Part shown: positions 35,572-43,223 of the stretch, one piece after another
How the letters are laid out: every line of letters begins with the position of its first letter
How positions within the stretch are numbered: position 1 is the stretch's first letter
Origin: DASZKW01 sp035552775
GTDB taxonomy: Bacteria; Actinomycetota; Acidimicrobiia; Acidimicrobiales; Palsa-688
NCBI GenBank assembly: GCA_035552775.1
Contig: DASZKW010000032.1
Coordinates: 1-64,000, forward strand
Direction of reading: 5' to 3'
DNA: 64,000 bases
The notes under the pieces: model-generated
Told to the model about the DNA's origin: nothing
What the model saw: only the letters and a program-made list of their open reading frames with translations
Databases searched by the model: none
Position numbers and translations under genes: made by a program

Positions 35572-36228
35572 TCAGCGCCGGCGCAGCACCCGCAGGCTGC
35601 CACGGCCGGCGGCGACGTCCTCGTCGAAGCACCCGGACGCCAATGCCTCACGGTAGATCTCGTACGGGGCGCGTCCCCCGTCGGCGGGGTCGGGGAAGAC
35701 GTCGTGTATCGCCAGGCGCCCACCGGTCGCCACCTTGGGCGCCCAGACCCGGTAGTCAGCCCAGGCCACGTCGGCACCGTGGCCACCGTCGATGAACACC
35801 AAAGCCAGGGGTGTCGACCAGAAGCGCGCCACCGTCGTAGACCCCCCGACCACGAGCACCACCTCTGTCTCGAGACCCGCCTCGGCGATCGTCCGGCGCG
35901 CTGAGGGGAGGGTGTCGAGAAGCCCGGACCCGTCGAGCAGAGTGGGGTCGTGGTGCTCCCAGCCGGGCTGATTTTCCTCCGACCCTCGATGATGGTCGAC
36001 GCTGAACAGCGTGGTCCGCCCGGCACGAGCCGCCGCCCCCAGGTAGATAGCTGACTTCCCGCAGTAGGTACCCACCTCGAGCAGAGGCCTGTGCTGCTGG
36101 CCTCCGGGGCCGGCCGGCCCCGGGACCGACGCGACCGCTTCGACACCCGCCCGGTAGAGGGCGAGGCCCTCGTCGTCGGGCATGAAGCCCTTGGCGGCGC
36201 GGGCTCGAGCCAGGAGGGCTTCGATCAG
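35572..36228 (-). CDS. Class I SAM-dependent methyltransferase (CmcI/Methyltransf_24-like), possible CTG start
   Basis: A protein of up to 218 residues: PLLEVGTYCGKSAIYLGAAA (motif I), LFSVDHHRGSEENQPGWEHH, LVFIDGGHGADVAWADYRVW and LAIHDVFPDP. The FIDGGH and HDVF motifs mark the group with a metal-binding site, often sugar or small-molecule O-methyltransferases. With ATG 36183 (AAGGG just upstream) the protein lacks the N-terminal helix IEALLARARAAKGF that precedes it in frame. With CTG 36228, which overlaps the GtrA stop as CTGA, the helix is included. I give the longer form but the start is unresolved. It sits at the border of the polysaccharide region. Confidence 0.75.
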   Translation of the reverse strand: MIEALLARARAAKGFMPDDEGLALYRAGVEAVASVPGPAGPGGQQHRPLLEVGTYCGKSAIYLGAAARAGRTTLFSVDHHRGSEENQPGWEHHDPTLLDGSGLLDTLPSARRTIAEAGLETEVVLVVGGSTTVARFWSTPLALVFIDGGHGADVAWADYRVWAPKVATGGRLAIHDVFPDPADGGRAPYEIYREALASGCFDEDVAAGRGSLRVLRRR

Positions 36229-36725
36229 GTGGGAAGCCCCGTCCGGCCGTCCAGCGCCTCGGACGGCAGCGGCCGGTGGACGAAGAGGACCTTGTTCAAG
36301 ATAAGGAACTTGCCGATCCACAGCAGCCCGTAGGCGACTATCGAGGTCACACCCAACAGTCCGGTGCGGGTCAGGTGGGCCATGTGGTGACTCTTTGCGA
36401 CCGTCTCCGCGTAGTCGACGCACAGCGTCGAAAAGCCCCATCCGATGAACGAAAGTACCCAGAAGGGGACGAGCTCCTTCCACACGTGGCCCTTGCCCGA
36501 CTTGCCCCACGCCCACTTCCGGTTGAGCTCGTAGCTCGGCACGGTGGCCACGGCTGTGGCCACCGTGTTGGACACGACTCCGGACCAGCTGAACAAGCCG
36601 CTGCAGATGAGCAGTACGCTGGTGCTGACCGCCAGGGCCACGACCGAGACCAGGGAGTACTTGAGGAGCCGCTGGCCGTCGGGCGTGCGCAGCTTCTCGA
36701 GCAGCGCACCCCCCGTCATGGCCAT
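36225..36725 (-). CDS. GtrA-family membrane protein
   Basis: A 166-residue protein with four membrane helices: LLKYSLVSVVALAVSTSVLL, WSGVVSNTVATAVATVPSY, LVPFWVLSFIGWGFSTL and TSIVAYGLLWIGKFLILNKV, with the conserved ELNRKWAWGKSGKG between helices 2 and 3. GtrA proteins are thought to help flip or present polyprenyl-phosphate sugars for side-chain glycosylation of surface polymers. The ATG at 36725 is used; ATG 36719 is equally possible. It is 42 nt downstream of citrate synthase on the same strand and directly upstream of the methyltransferase. Confidence 0.85.
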   Translation of the reverse strand: MAMTGGALLEKLRTPDGQRLLKYSLVSVVALAVSTSVLLICSGLFSWSGVVSNTVATAVATVPSYELNRKWAWGKSGKGHVWKELVPFWVLSFIGWGFSTLCVDYAETVAKSHHMAHLTRTGLLGVTSIVAYGLLWIGKFLILNKVLFVHRPLPSEALDGRTGLPT

Positions 36726-36767
36726 CCCGGTCAGCGTACCGGTAGCCAAGGATGAGGAGGGGGCAGT

Positions 36768-38039
36768 TCAGCTCCGATCGGTGATGTGGACGTAGGCCCG
36801 CTCGTCCGAACCCGTCCACACCTGGCGGGGCCTGTAGATCTTCTGGTCCTGCTCGATCATCTCCTGGTAGTGCGCCAGCCAGCCCGCGGTACGGGGGATG
36901 GCGAACAGCACGGTGAACATCTCCGTCGGGAAGCCCATGGCTTGGTAAATGAGCCCGGAGTAGAAATCCACGTTGGGGTACAGCTTGCGGGACACGAAGT
37001 AGTCGTCCGACAGAGCCGTCTCCTCCAGCTTCAAGGCGATGTCGAGCAGCGGGTCCTTGCCGGTGACGGTGAAGACCTCGTCCGCGGTGCGCTTGATGAT
37101 CTTGGCCCGGGGGTCGTAGTTCTTGTAGACCCGGTGGCCGAAGCCCTGGAGCTTGCCCTTCCCCGCCTTCACGTCGGCGATGAAGCCGGGCACGTTGTCT
37201 ATCGAGCCGATGGACGACAGCATCCGCAGCACCGCCTCGTTGGCGCCCCCGTGGCGGGGCCCGTAGAGGGCGGCCGCCGCCGCCGCCGCCGAGATGTAAG
37301 GGTCGGCGTGGGCAGAACCGACGGTGCGCATGGCGAGCGTCCCACAGTTCTGCTCGTGGTCGGCGTGGAGGATGAACAGCACCTCGAGGGCTTTGGACAG
37401 CACCGGGTCCGGCTCGTACACGGGCTCGGCCACCTTCCACATCATGGCGAGGAAATTTTCGGCGAAGCTCAGGGAATTGTCCGGGTAGACGAAGGGCATC
37501 CCCAGGCTGAAGCGGTGGCATGCAGCCGCTACCGTGGGCATCTTGGCTATGAGGCGTACGACCTGGCGGTGAAACACGTCGGGGTCGGCGATCCGCTTGG
37601 ACTCGGGATAGAACGTCGACAGCCCGGCCATCGCCGAGACCAGCATCCCCATGGGGTGGGCGTCGTAATGGAAGCCGTCGAGGAAGCGCTTGCGGAAGTT
37701 CTCGTGGATGTAGGTGTGGTGGGTGATCTCGGAGACCCACTTCGCCAGCTGCTCCGATGTCGGCAGCTCGCCGTGGATGAGCAGGTAGGCCACCTCGAGG
37801 TAGCTGGCGTGCTCCGCCAGCTGCTCGATCGGGTAACCCCGGTAGCGGAGGATGCCCGCCTCTCCGTTGAGGTAGGTGATCGAGCTCGACGCCAGCGCCG
37901 TGGTCATGAACGACGGGTCGTAGATCCACACTCCGGGCAGGAGCTTGCGGAGCTCGTCGGCCGGTATGCCACCGTCGTGGATGGGCACCTCCACGGACTC
38001 ACCCGTGCGGTTGTCGGTGACGGTGATGGACTCGGCCAC
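36768..38039 (-). CDS. gltA: Citrate synthase
   Basis: A 423-residue type I citrate synthase that condenses oxaloacetate and acetyl-CoA, the entry step of the TCA cycle, in the cytoplasm. Catalytic residues are visible: His in LHADHEQNCGTLAMRTVGS, His in YGPRHGGANEAV, and Asp in LYPNVDFYSGLIYQAMGFP; the CoA-binding GFGHRVYKNYDPRAK is intact. The N-terminal domain has IYDPSFMTTA, followed by GILRYRGYPIEQLAEHASYLE. Length and motifs are normal for the long hexameric GltA type. It is divergent from the DUF6398-like gene across a 152-bp gap that must hold its promoter. Confidence 0.97.
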   Translation of the reverse strand: MAESITVTDNRTGESVEVPIHDGGIPADELRKLLPGVWIYDPSFMTTALASSSITYLNGEAGILRYRGYPIEQLAEHASYLEVAYLLIHGELPTSEQLAKWVSEITHHTYIHENFRKRFLDGFHYDAHPMGMLVSAMAGLSTFYPESKRIADPDVFHRQVVRLIAKMPTVAAACHRFSLGMPFVYPDNSLSFAENFLAMMWKVAEPVYEPDPVLSKALEVLFILHADHEQNCGTLAMRTVGSAHADPYISAAAAAAALYGPRHGGANEAVLRMLSSIGSIDNVPGFIADVKAGKGKLQGFGHRVYKNYDPRAKIIKRTADEVFTVTGKDPLLDIALKLEETALSDDYFVSRKLYPNVDFYSGLIYQAMGFPTEMFTVLFAIPRTAGWLAHYQEMIEQDQKIYRPRQVWTGSDERAYVHITDRS

Positions 38040-38191
38040 ATTTCCCCCTGTCGAGGAAGATTCGCTTTTGTGTCGATGCTACCGCCCGGTAGCAGGGCTG
38101 CATCCCGCGCCCCAGCGGGGCCAGGGCACCGCCGGGCCCGACGCGCCGCCCGGCCGCCCTTTCCCCCACCCTGGCGACATAACGTCGAGGC

Positions 38192-39958
38192 ATGAGCCGA
38201 CGACAGGGCTCCCCCCGAGCCACCCACGACCTCATCGCCGACGTGCGCAAGATGATCGAGTCCGGCCATCCGATCGACCTGCTGTTCAACGCCAGCCAGC
38301 TGATCGAGGTCACCACCGAGCACCCCTTGGCGGCGGCGACCCGATCCAGACCCCAGACGGTGTCGGCCGCCGGGCTGGTGGAGTCGTTCATAGCCGCCGA
38401 CCTGGCAGAAACGACGGCCCTGCTCAGCGTCATCAGGCCGCTACTCGAAGACGAGGTCCTCGCCGCTCGCATCCGGCGCGAGCTGTCCAAGCGGTCCCAC
38501 AAGTTGCCCCCCTGGATCGCCGGCTTCGAGCGAATCGAGGTGACGGGGGTGTGCGAGATGGTCCACGCCCTCGGCGACGGCGACAACATCACTGTCGGTG
38601 TTCGGTGGCCCACCGGCCACGAGCTCACCGCGTGCGCCTACATCGACCACAACGTCGGCACCCTCGTCAAGGACGCCTTCTTGATCCCCCTCGGCGTCGA
38701 CGCTGCCATGGCCCAGTTCCGTGAGCTCGGTGGCGACGACGGCGCCACCCGCTTCGACGACCTCGACCCGGCGGACGCCCGGGCCCGCATCACCGGAGGC
38801 ATCGCCATGGCCCAGATGACTGTGCCACCCTTCGAGACCGATACCTGGCCGAGCTGCCGGGCGGCGCTGGAATGGATCGTCGCCCACCTGCCCGAAGGCG
38901 GGACCGGCTACGAGCGACCGGAGTGGGACGAAGGGCGGCAGCGAAGGCTGGCCGAGTCGTTCTTCACGTCCCCGGAGGGCAGCGCCCTCGCCGGCGGCGC
39001 CGACAACCACGACCTGCTCGAGGCCATCATGCGGTTCCCGTGCGACTACGGCCCCGGCGACCCGTTGCGCTGGAGCCCCGTCGCCGTGGAGATCTTGATG
39101 ACGGGGTGGTTCGTCAACAAGGTGTCGGCACCGGCGGAGTTCCTGGCGAGCATGCCTCGGGTGCTCAGGGCGTTCATCGCCTACGCCCACCGCCGGCGAG
39201 ACATTCCGGCCTCGCTCACGGTGGAGACGCTGGCAGCCGTCGACACCTACGAAACCGTGTACCAGCGGGAAATCATGAAAGGTGGCGGCGGCGAGTTCGA
39301 CGACGGTGAAGGCGGCGCGGGCTATGGCTTCGGCTACGGCATCGGTCCCGGCTTGGGTGACGTCTACGACGATGGTTTCGTTGATGACTTTGCTGACGCG
39401 GACTTGGACGGGCGGCAACTCGGGAAGAGGATGATCGACTTGCTGGCCGCAGAGGTGGGCGGCCACGACGTCCTCGATCGCCTCGACGCCGACGTCCTTC
39501 CCGACGAGGCATTCGACTGGACGGGCGTCCCCGACGACGTCAGGGGCCGCGTCCAAGCCGTGGTCGAACTGACCGACCGGTGTTGCGCGGAACGCCTCGA
39601 CCTGGAGTACCGCACGATCTGTCGCCGGCTGGTGGCCCGGACCGCACGCAACGACGCCGTCATGTTCCGCCGCAAGGGACGCGACGACTACGCGGCGGCG
39701 GCGTTCGTTTGGCTGGTGGGCAAGGCCAACGCCGTGTTCTCCGCCCAGAGCGGCAGGATCACGGCGAAGGACCTCCTCGCCCACTTCGGCATGGCCAGCG
39801 GGTCGGTATCACAAAAGGCCACCACCATCCGCAAGGCCGCACGCCTGCCCGGCAACCCCTACAGCACTTACGATTTGTGCCTGGGGGATTCCGGCCTGTT
39901 GCACTCCACCCGCCGGGCCCGGATCATCGCCAGCAGGGACCGCTTCGCGGCGCCGTGA
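38192..39958 (+). CDS. Hypothetical protein with C-terminal DUF6398-like domain
   Basis: A 588-residue protein without signal peptide or membrane helix. The N-terminal about 380 residues are mixed helix and strand with no recognised family; a Gly/Asp/Tyr-rich linker (GYGFGYGIGPGLGDVYDD, about residues 375-395) follows. The C-terminal about 130 residues contain CCAERLDLEYRTICRRL, WLVGKANAVFSAQSGRITAK and LLAHFGMASGSVSQKATTIR, which match the helix-turn-helix-like DUF6398. The HTH suggests nucleic-acid contact, but function is unknown. The start has no strong ribosome site but fits the first conserved residues (THDLIADVRKMIESGHPIDL). Confidence 0.7.
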   Translation: MSRRQGSPRATHDLIADVRKMIESGHPIDLLFNASQLIEVTTEHPLAAATRSRPQTVSAAGLVESFIAADLAETTALLSVIRPLLEDEVLAARIRRELSKRSHKLPPWIAGFERIEVTGVCEMVHALGDGDNITVGVRWPTGHELTACAYIDHNVGTLVKDAFLIPLGVDAAMAQFRELGGDDGATRFDDLDPADARARITGGIAMAQMTVPPFETDTWPSCRAALEWIVAHLPEGGTGYERPEWDEGRQRRLAESFFTSPEGSALAGGADNHDLLEAIMRFPCDYGPGDPLRWSPVAVEILMTGWFVNKVSAPAEFLASMPRVLRAFIAYAHRRRDIPASLTVETLAAVDTYETVYQREIMKGGGGEFDDGEGGAGYGFGYGIGPGLGDVYDDGFVDDFADADLDGRQLGKRMIDLLAAEVGGHDVLDRLDADVLPDEAFDWTGVPDDVRGRVQAVVELTDRCCAERLDLEYRTICRRLVARTARNDAVMFRRKGRDDYAAAAFVWLVGKANAVFSAQSGRITAKDLLAHFGMASGSVSQKATTIRKAARLPGNPYSTYDLCLGDSGLLHSTRRARIIASRDRFAAP

Positions 39959-39989
39959 CCGGCCGGCGGCCCTAGGTGGCCGGCGGCAG
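39957..39989 (+). terminator. Possible GC-rich hairpin after the DUF6398-like gene
   Basis: An inverted repeat (CCGGCCGGC / GGCCGGCGG around CCCTAGGT) begins at the stop codon. There is no U-tract, so intrinsic termination is only possible, not shown. Confidence 0.3.
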
Positions 39990-40080
39990 ACCGCTTTGTT
40001 GGCGTGGGCGTGCCGGCGGACGCGGGATCCACGGCTGCCGGCGGGGTCTTCGTGGAGGCCCAGCACCGTTTTTTATGTCC

Positions 40081-40181
40081 TTGAACCGCTGCGCGCGCCG
40101 GGCGCTGGGACGTGAACCGTTGGTACTGGTATACGAGCCCAAGGTTTCACGCTTTCGACACCGGCGCGCGTTTCGGTTCAA
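40081..40181. repeat. 101-bp nested palindrome in convergent intergenic gap
   Basis: Outer arms 40081-40101 and 40161-40181 pair at 18 of 21 positions (TTGAACCG and CGCGCGCCGG blocks). Inner arms 40111-40123 and 40139-40151 pair at 11 of 13. Both pairs share one axis at 40131. It lies 7 nt 3' of the stop of the GNAT gene and about 120 nt 3' of the plus-strand gene. It could act as a bidirectional terminator, an RNA-stabilising structure or a REP-like element. The rest of the 230-bp gap (39959-40188) shows no gene. Confidence 0.75.
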
Positions 40182-40188
40182 AGCACGG

Positions 40189-40686
40189 CTATCCGCCGTG
40201 TAGCTGGTAGCGATATACGTTCGTCTCCCGCGCTGCGAAGCCGATCCGCTGGTACAGGCGGTTGGCCACCGCTCGCGACGGGCGGGATGTGAGCTCCACA
40301 GTCTTCGCCCCCAGTTGCCGGGCGGCGTCGAGAGCAGCGCGCGTCAGCGCCTCGCCGGCGCCTCGCCCGCGCACCTCCTCGGTGACTATGACATCCTCTA
40401 TCCACGCTCGAACGCCGGTAGGGATACGGAAAGTAACGAGGGTGAGGGTGCCCACGATCATGCCGGCGCCTTCGTCCCGGCCGGCGCCTTCGTCCCGGCC
40501 GGCGTCTTCGTCCCGGCCGGCGCCTTCGTCCCGGGCGATGAACAGGATCCGGCCGGGCGCGGCGATGATCTCGGCCACGTCGACCTCCGACGGCGGAGGC
40601 GACGAAGGCGACAGTTGCGGCACCAGCACGGCGAGGGCACTTACGAGTTCGTCAGTCACCTCGGTGGCCCGGGAGATCGTGATCAC
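40189..40686 (-). CDS. GNAT-family N-acetyltransferase with expanded repeat
   Basis: A 165-residue acetyltransferase. Strand 4 and the acetyl-CoA loop are WIEDVIVTEEVRGRGAGEAL (R/Q-x-x-G-x-G/A motif), followed by KTVELTSRPSRAVANRLYQR and IGFAARETNVYRYQL, the usual C-terminal half. Between strands 2 and 3 lies a run of four hexapeptides, RDEGAG or RDEDAG, from an 18-bp tandem repeat; normal GNATs have a short hairpin there. The GTG at 40686 follows the MFS stop by 11 nt. The acceptor is unknown; GNATs acetylate amines on small molecules or proteins. Confidence 0.8.
   Translation of the reverse strand: MITISRATEVTDELVSALAVLVPQLSPSSPPPSEVDVAEIIAAPGRILFIARDEGAGRDEDAGRDEGAGRDEGAGMIVGTLTLVTFRIPTGVRAWIEDVIVTEEVRGRGAGEALTRAALDAARQLGAKTVELTSRPSRAVANRLYQRIGFAARETNVYRYQLHGG
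40463..40534. repeat. 18-bp tandem repeat, four copies, in GNAT gene
   Basis: Units at 40463, 40481, 40499 and 40517. Three are identical and one has a single C-to-T change (Gly-Ala-Gly to Asp-Ala-Gly in the product). The frame is kept. Confidence 0.95.
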
Positions 40687-40697
40687 GCCCGGGGAGA

Positions 40698-42017
40698 CTA
40701 TGGCGTGCGCCCGGCGGGCGCCGGGGGATCGGGGCACGACGCGCGCCCCGAGGGCGCCGGCGGATCGGAGTCCGCCGCCCCGATGCCGGCGCCGGCGTGC
40801 TGGTTACGGAACCCGGGGAGGGCCAAGGCCAGCGCCACCGCGCCGGCGATGCACGCCACCCCGCCCGAGATGACCGATAAGCGGGTACCGATGGCGGCTG
40901 CCACCCCCCCGGCCTCGACGTCACCGAGGCGGGGGCCGCCTGTGACCACGGCGATCTGCACCGACGACAACCTGCCCCGGAGCCGGTCGGGCACCGACAG
41001 CTGGAGGATCGTGTTGCGGAACACCGCGGAGATGACGTCGGCCCACCCGGCCACCGCGAGCAGGACGAGGGCGACGGGTAGCCACGGGCTGAACCCGAAG
41101 GCGGTGATCGCCGCCCCCCACGCCAGGACCGCGATCACCACCGCCCGCCCCTGGCGGTGCACCCGACCAACCCACCCGGTGGTTATGGCGCCCACGAGGG
41201 CGCCGGCGCCCGGCGCGGCATACAGGTAGCCGACGGCGGAAGCACCACCGTGGAACACCGTGGTCCCGAGGGCAGGGAACAGCGCCCTCGGCATCCCGAA
41301 CACCATGGCGTTGATATCAAGGAGGTAGACGCCCTGGAGGGCCTGGCGGCCACGGAGGAAAGCCAGACCCTCTGCTATCGAGCGCAGTCCCGGACGGTGG
41401 CCCTCCGAGGCGGGAGGCGGGAGCGCTCTTACGAAAAAGACCCCGGCGAAGCAGATCAAGAAGCTGGCGGTGTCACACCAATAGACGGTCGACGGGCCGG
41501 CACCGGCCAGCAGGAGCCCGGCGACGGCGGGGCCGGCCACGGCGCCGACCTGCATGAGCACCTGGCCGAGGGCGTAGGCGGATGCCAGCAGTGCCGTCGG
41601 CACCACGTTGGGGATGGCGGCGCTGTAGGCCGGCTGGTAGAACCCGGTCAGCCCCGCCTGCGCGGCGGTGAACACGAACAGGGGCCACAGGGTCGGGTGC
41701 CCGAGGCCGGCGTTGATGGCCAGGGCGGCGCTCATCGCCCCGGCCAGGAGCGAAACCACCAGGAGCAGCCGGCGACGGTCGTGGGCATCGGCGACAGAGC
41801 CACCGATCAGAGAACACACCACGAGGGGTCCCAACTGCGTGAGGCTGACCAGTCCGACCTGGAACGAGGAGTGGGTGATCCGGAACACCTGATACGGCAC
41901 GGCCACCACGGTGAGCTGACTGCCGAGGGTGGAGACGAGTTGGCCACCGAACAGCCACCGGAAGTCCGCTGACAGGCGAAGGGGCGTGATGTCGACCAGA
42001 AGCCGGCGGCGAGCCAC
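40698..42017 (-). CDS. MFS transporter (EntS/MFS_3-like exporter)
   Basis: A 439-residue protein with about 12 membrane helices. It starts ADFRWLFGGQLVSTLGSQLT, has SVADAHDRRRLLLV, the MFS loop 2-3 motif in variant form, and QPAYSAAIPNVVPTALLASA and VFRNTILQLSVPDRLRGRL, which are typical of the MFS_3 (enterobactin exporter EntS-like) group. It is a probable proton-driven exporter of a small molecule or drug. The C-terminal 35 residues are hydrophilic with PAPSGR and PAPAGR repeats, another sign of local repeat growth. It is cotranscribed with the GNAT gene, a common pair in resistance or export units. Confidence 0.85.
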   Translation of the reverse strand: MARRRLLVDITPLRLSADFRWLFGGQLVSTLGSQLTVVAVPYQVFRITHSSFQVGLVSLTQLGPLVVCSLIGGSVADAHDRRRLLLVVSLLAGAMSAALAINAGLGHPTLWPLFVFTAAQAGLTGFYQPAYSAAIPNVVPTALLASAYALGQVLMQVGAVAGPAVAGLLLAGAGPSTVYWCDTASFLICFAGVFFVRALPPPASEGHRPGLRSIAEGLAFLRGRQALQGVYLLDINAMVFGMPRALFPALGTTVFHGGASAVGYLYAAPGAGALVGAITTGWVGRVHRQGRAVVIAVLAWGAAITAFGFSPWLPVALVLLAVAGWADVISAVFRNTILQLSVPDRLRGRLSSVQIAVVTGGPRLGDVEAGGVAAAIGTRLSVISGGVACIAGAVALALALPGFRNQHAGAGIGAADSDPPAPSGRASCPDPPAPAGRTP

Positions 42018-42059
42018 GACGGGTCACAGTATGGGGCGCACCACCGGGACCATCTGGAC

Positions 42060-42187
42060 TTATGGCGCGCGCCTGGTGGCGCGCGGGGCGCGCCTGGTGG
42101 GCGCGCGGCGCGCGCCCGGTGGCGCGCGGCGCGCGCCTGGTGGCGCGCGGGGGGGCGCGCCGGGCCGCCCCGGCCGCCCCGGCCGCC
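42060..42187. repeat. GC-only tandem repeat block (GGCGCGCGCCTGGT-like, then CCGGCCGCC-like)
   Basis: In the 305-bp gap between the MFS start and the Nei stop. GCGCGC palindromes alternate with CTGGTGG or CCGGTGG about four to five times to 42155, and then CCGGCCGCC-type units follow. It has no gene and abuts the 109-bp palindrome. It is too regular for normal intergenic DNA. Confidence 0.8.
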
Positions 42188-42188
42188 C

Positions 42189-42297
42189 CCAAATGCGCAG
42201 TTGCGCGCGGCCAGCGCTTCGGGTTGCACGAAAACCCACGGAAACCGTGCGTTTCGCTGCACTTCGTCCTCGGGGTCGCGCGCAGCTGCACATTTGG
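42189..42297. repeat. 109-bp interspersed palindromic element, copy A
   Basis: Terminal inverted arms 42189-42209 and 42277-42297 (CCAAATGCGCAGTTGCGCGCG and its partner) match at 19 of 21, with a central CACGG-AAA-CCGTG. Aligned without gaps to copy B at 61248-61356 it is identical at 80 of 109 positions by my hand count. It ends 26 nt 3' of the Nei stop codon. It resembles REP or other extragenic palindromes but matches none that I know. Confidence 0.85.
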
Positions 42298-42322
42298 ACG
42301 CCATCGCCGTCGCCCAGAACCC

Positions 42323-43198
42323 CTAATCGAAGTCGGGACGGGCGCCGGCACGGTCGGGCTGGCAGCCGGGACACCAGTAGACGGGTCGCGGTTGAACCCC
42401 GAGCAGCTGGCGCCGGATCAGGGTGCCGCAGCGCCGGCAGGGGCGCCCCTGGCGCCCGTAGACCCAGGGCGGCCCGCGCCGCCCCGCGCCCCCGACGCCC
42501 GCGCGCGCGCCAGCACCCGGACCCGTGTCAGCACCAGCACCAGCGCCCGCGCCCAGGTTGGCCCGCATGAGACTCGAGGCGGTCTCCACCAGCCGGTCGA
42601 GCTGGCCGCCGTCGACCTCTCCGACAGGGGTGGCAGGGTGGACGCCGCAGAGGAAGAGCGACTCGCACCGGTAGATGTTGCCGATCCCCGAGACCACCTG
42701 CTGGTCGAGCAGCAGCTCACCGATGGTCACCGAGGCGGGCGCGCGGGCACGCCCCCGGCGGCGGACCTCGACGGGATCGAGCACCTCCGGTACGAGGACG
42801 TCCGGACCCAGCCGGGCCAGGGATGGATGGGCGGCCTCGTCAACCCGGGACAAGAGCTCGACCACAGGGGCGTTGAAACAGACGGCCACCCTGTTGCCGG
42901 CGCCCAGCATGATCGTGGCCTGGCGGGACGGCTTCCGCCACCGCTCCCCCGCCGGGTAGACGTGCCATGACCCCGTCATGCCCATGTGGGTGTGCAACGC
43001 CAGCGGCCCCCCGACCTGGCCACCGTCGAGGCGAACGAGGAGGTGCTTTCCCCGGGCCTCGACGGTCTCTACGGTGCGGCCCACGAGCCGCTCGGTGTCG
43101 AAGCCAACGCGCGGGGCGCGAACAGACGTGATCTGCCGCCCTGCCAACCACCGCCGCAGCGACGTGGCCGTACGGAAGATGGTGTCGCCCTCAGGCAC
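42323..43198 (-). CDS. nei: Fpg/Nei-family DNA glycosylase (endonuclease VIII-like)
   Basis: A 291-residue base-excision-repair enzyme that removes oxidised pyrimidines and nicks the backbone. The catalytic N-terminus PEGDTIFRTA (Pro2, Glu3) is intact, HTHMGMTGSWHVY is the beta-sandwich, LLLDQQVVSGIGNIYRCE is the helix-two-turn-helix, and the C-terminal zinc finger CRRCGT...YWCPGCQ is complete. A low-complexity run of Gly-Ala pairs (GAGAGAGADTGPGAGARAG) sits just before the finger, where relatives have a short linker; it looks like a repeat expansion. The enzyme is next to the Lhr helicase gene, as in many actinobacteria. Confidence 0.92.
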   Translation of the reverse strand: MPEGDTIFRTATSLRRWLAGRQITSVRAPRVGFDTERLVGRTVETVEARGKHLLVRLDGGQVGGPLALHTHMGMTGSWHVYPAGERWRKPSRQATIMLGAGNRVAVCFNAPVVELLSRVDEAAHPSLARLGPDVLVPEVLDPVEVRRRGRARAPASVTIGELLLDQQVVSGIGNIYRCESLFLCGVHPATPVGEVDGGQLDRLVETASSLMRANLGAGAGAGADTGPGAGARAGVGGAGRRGPPWVYGRQGRPCRRCGTLIRRQLLGVQPRPVYWCPGCQPDRAGARPDFD

Positions 43199-43223
43199 CC
43201 GCCGTCACCGGCCCCGGGAGCGG

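Noticed and set aside
36786..38195. A 469-codon open frame on the plus strand opposite citrate synthase
   Set aside because: It lies fully antisense to catalytic motifs of citrate synthase and shows no domain.
39972..40203. Small open frames of 65-75 codons on both strands
   Set aside because: They fall in the palindromic element region and lack ribosome sites or family features.
42189..42297. The palindromic element as a short protein-coding gene
   Set aside because: Peptides from copies A and B look alike in several frames because the DNA is related and symmetric; there is no consistent start, ribosome site or codon bias.
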